Assembly: GCF_964204645.1 (NCBI RefSeq)
Contig: NW_027437461.1
Coordinates: 1 to 64,000 of the forward strand
Reading direction: 5' to 3'
DNA: 64,000 bases
Source of the DNA: Tubulanus polymorphus
Lineage: Eukaryota; Nemertea; Palaeonemertea; Tubulaniformes; Tubulanidae
The notes beneath the pieces were generated by a model. The model searched no databases, was not told the DNA's origin, and worked only from the letters and a program-made list of their open reading frames with translations. The translations under genes were made by a program, and so were the position numbers. This document shows positions 63,489-64,000 of the stretch, piece by piece (position 1 is the first letter of the stretch; each line of letters begins with the position of its first letter).

Positions 63489-64000
63489 GATAGCTGGTTT
63501 TGCGGGTACCTCATTGTTGCACTTGTGGTACCTAACTGGTAGTAAATTGGTGCACCACAGGCACTGGAGACTTACAGCTTGCCGCTTTGTTTGTAAATCC
63601 TGTTTTAAGATTGCTGAGATAGCGTCTGAGAGCAGTCTCAGATTTGACCCCTGGATCCGCCACTGGAATGAACTGAAGGGCATGACCACAGAGTCTAAAT
63701 ATAGATTTTCCAGGAAGCCCTATTACATGTATTCATATCATTGATCTGTTGAATGCACACGGATAGTTTTGAGATTTGAGAGATGGTAGCACCGGTTTTA
63801 TTAGACGCTTTTGTGGTCCGTTCTTTAAGTATGCTACGATCTTAACCCAACTTTTCCCAAGACCCTAAACCCCCTATCATTTTCTCAACAGATCTACATC
63901 AATCTCAGGAATGATAAAAATGGACCTCCAGAAATGGACCGCAGAAATCTGCATTTCCACATAAGATTTTCATCCCTCTTGAATGGGATGATTACTGCTT
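63489..64000. other. Flanking DNA, nothing recognised
   Basis: Includes a short repeat-like TTTGACCCCTGGATCCGCCACTGG in pieces, related to words near 54600. No coding feature supported. Confidence 0.4.

Overview
The window is metazoan nuclear DNA packed with transposable elements. Spliceosomal-type introns, DIRS and Ty3/gypsy retroelements, an OTU-bearing Helitron-like element and many short interspersed repeats suggest a marine invertebrate. The species cannot be fixed from sequence alone, and I see no convincing host gene. 

Two AT-rich copies of one Polinton/Maverick-like (adintovirus-like) endogenous virus dominate. Copy 1 (1-18126, left end outside the window) is nearly intact. Copy 2 (26981-52817) lies in the opposite orientation and is decayed. 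Copy 2 has exact ends: a 6-bp target duplication AGCAAC (26975-26980 and 52818-52823) and termini AGTAATAGGG...CCCTATTACT. Terminal inverted repeats are about 455-462 bp, and the outer 260-270 bp of each is itself a long palindrome. Gene order is shared. One block carries protein-primed DNA polymerase B, a 113-aa small protein, a penton-like protein, four small (mostly membrane) proteins, a 433-aa protein, a 488-aa coiled-coil membrane protein, the major capsid protein and a zinc-finger protein. The convergent block carries a packaging ATPase, an integrase with chromodomain, a membrane protein, a split 202-codon gene and an HNH endonuclease. A short tandem repeat sits where the blocks meet. 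Polymerase, integrase, ATPase and capsid proteins together are the hallmark set of a self-synthesising transposon/virus. I found no adenain-like protease.

Notable points in these elements: copy 1 PolB carries a LAGLIDADG intein in the YFD/TDS catalytic motif, and copy 2 has the empty site. Almost every gene begins inside a TAWATAAATG-like box. The TIR contains the 5' end of the PolB gene and makes a chimeric ORF at the other end. GC-rich hairpin/palindrome modules are reiterated near the HNH end.

18127-26980 is nested repeats: a tRNA-like (SINE?) sequence, a leftward promoter-like block, hairpin-tipped Helitron/HINE-like elements in both orientations with AAT microsatellites, a Ty3/gypsy integrase remnant and a ~150-bp tandem repeat. 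A 6.6-kb relative of the hairpin-tipped elements (about 44016-50640) interrupts copy 2 PolB. It carries a spliced gene for a cysteine-protease-like plus OTU protein. 52818-57430 holds a gypsy-type LTR remnant and a probable MITE. 57437-63488 is a minus-strand DIRS-like tyrosine-recombinase retrotransposon (gag, RT, RNase H, YR) with inverted terminal repeats and an internal complementary region, broken by frameshifts. 63489-64000 shows nothing recognisable.
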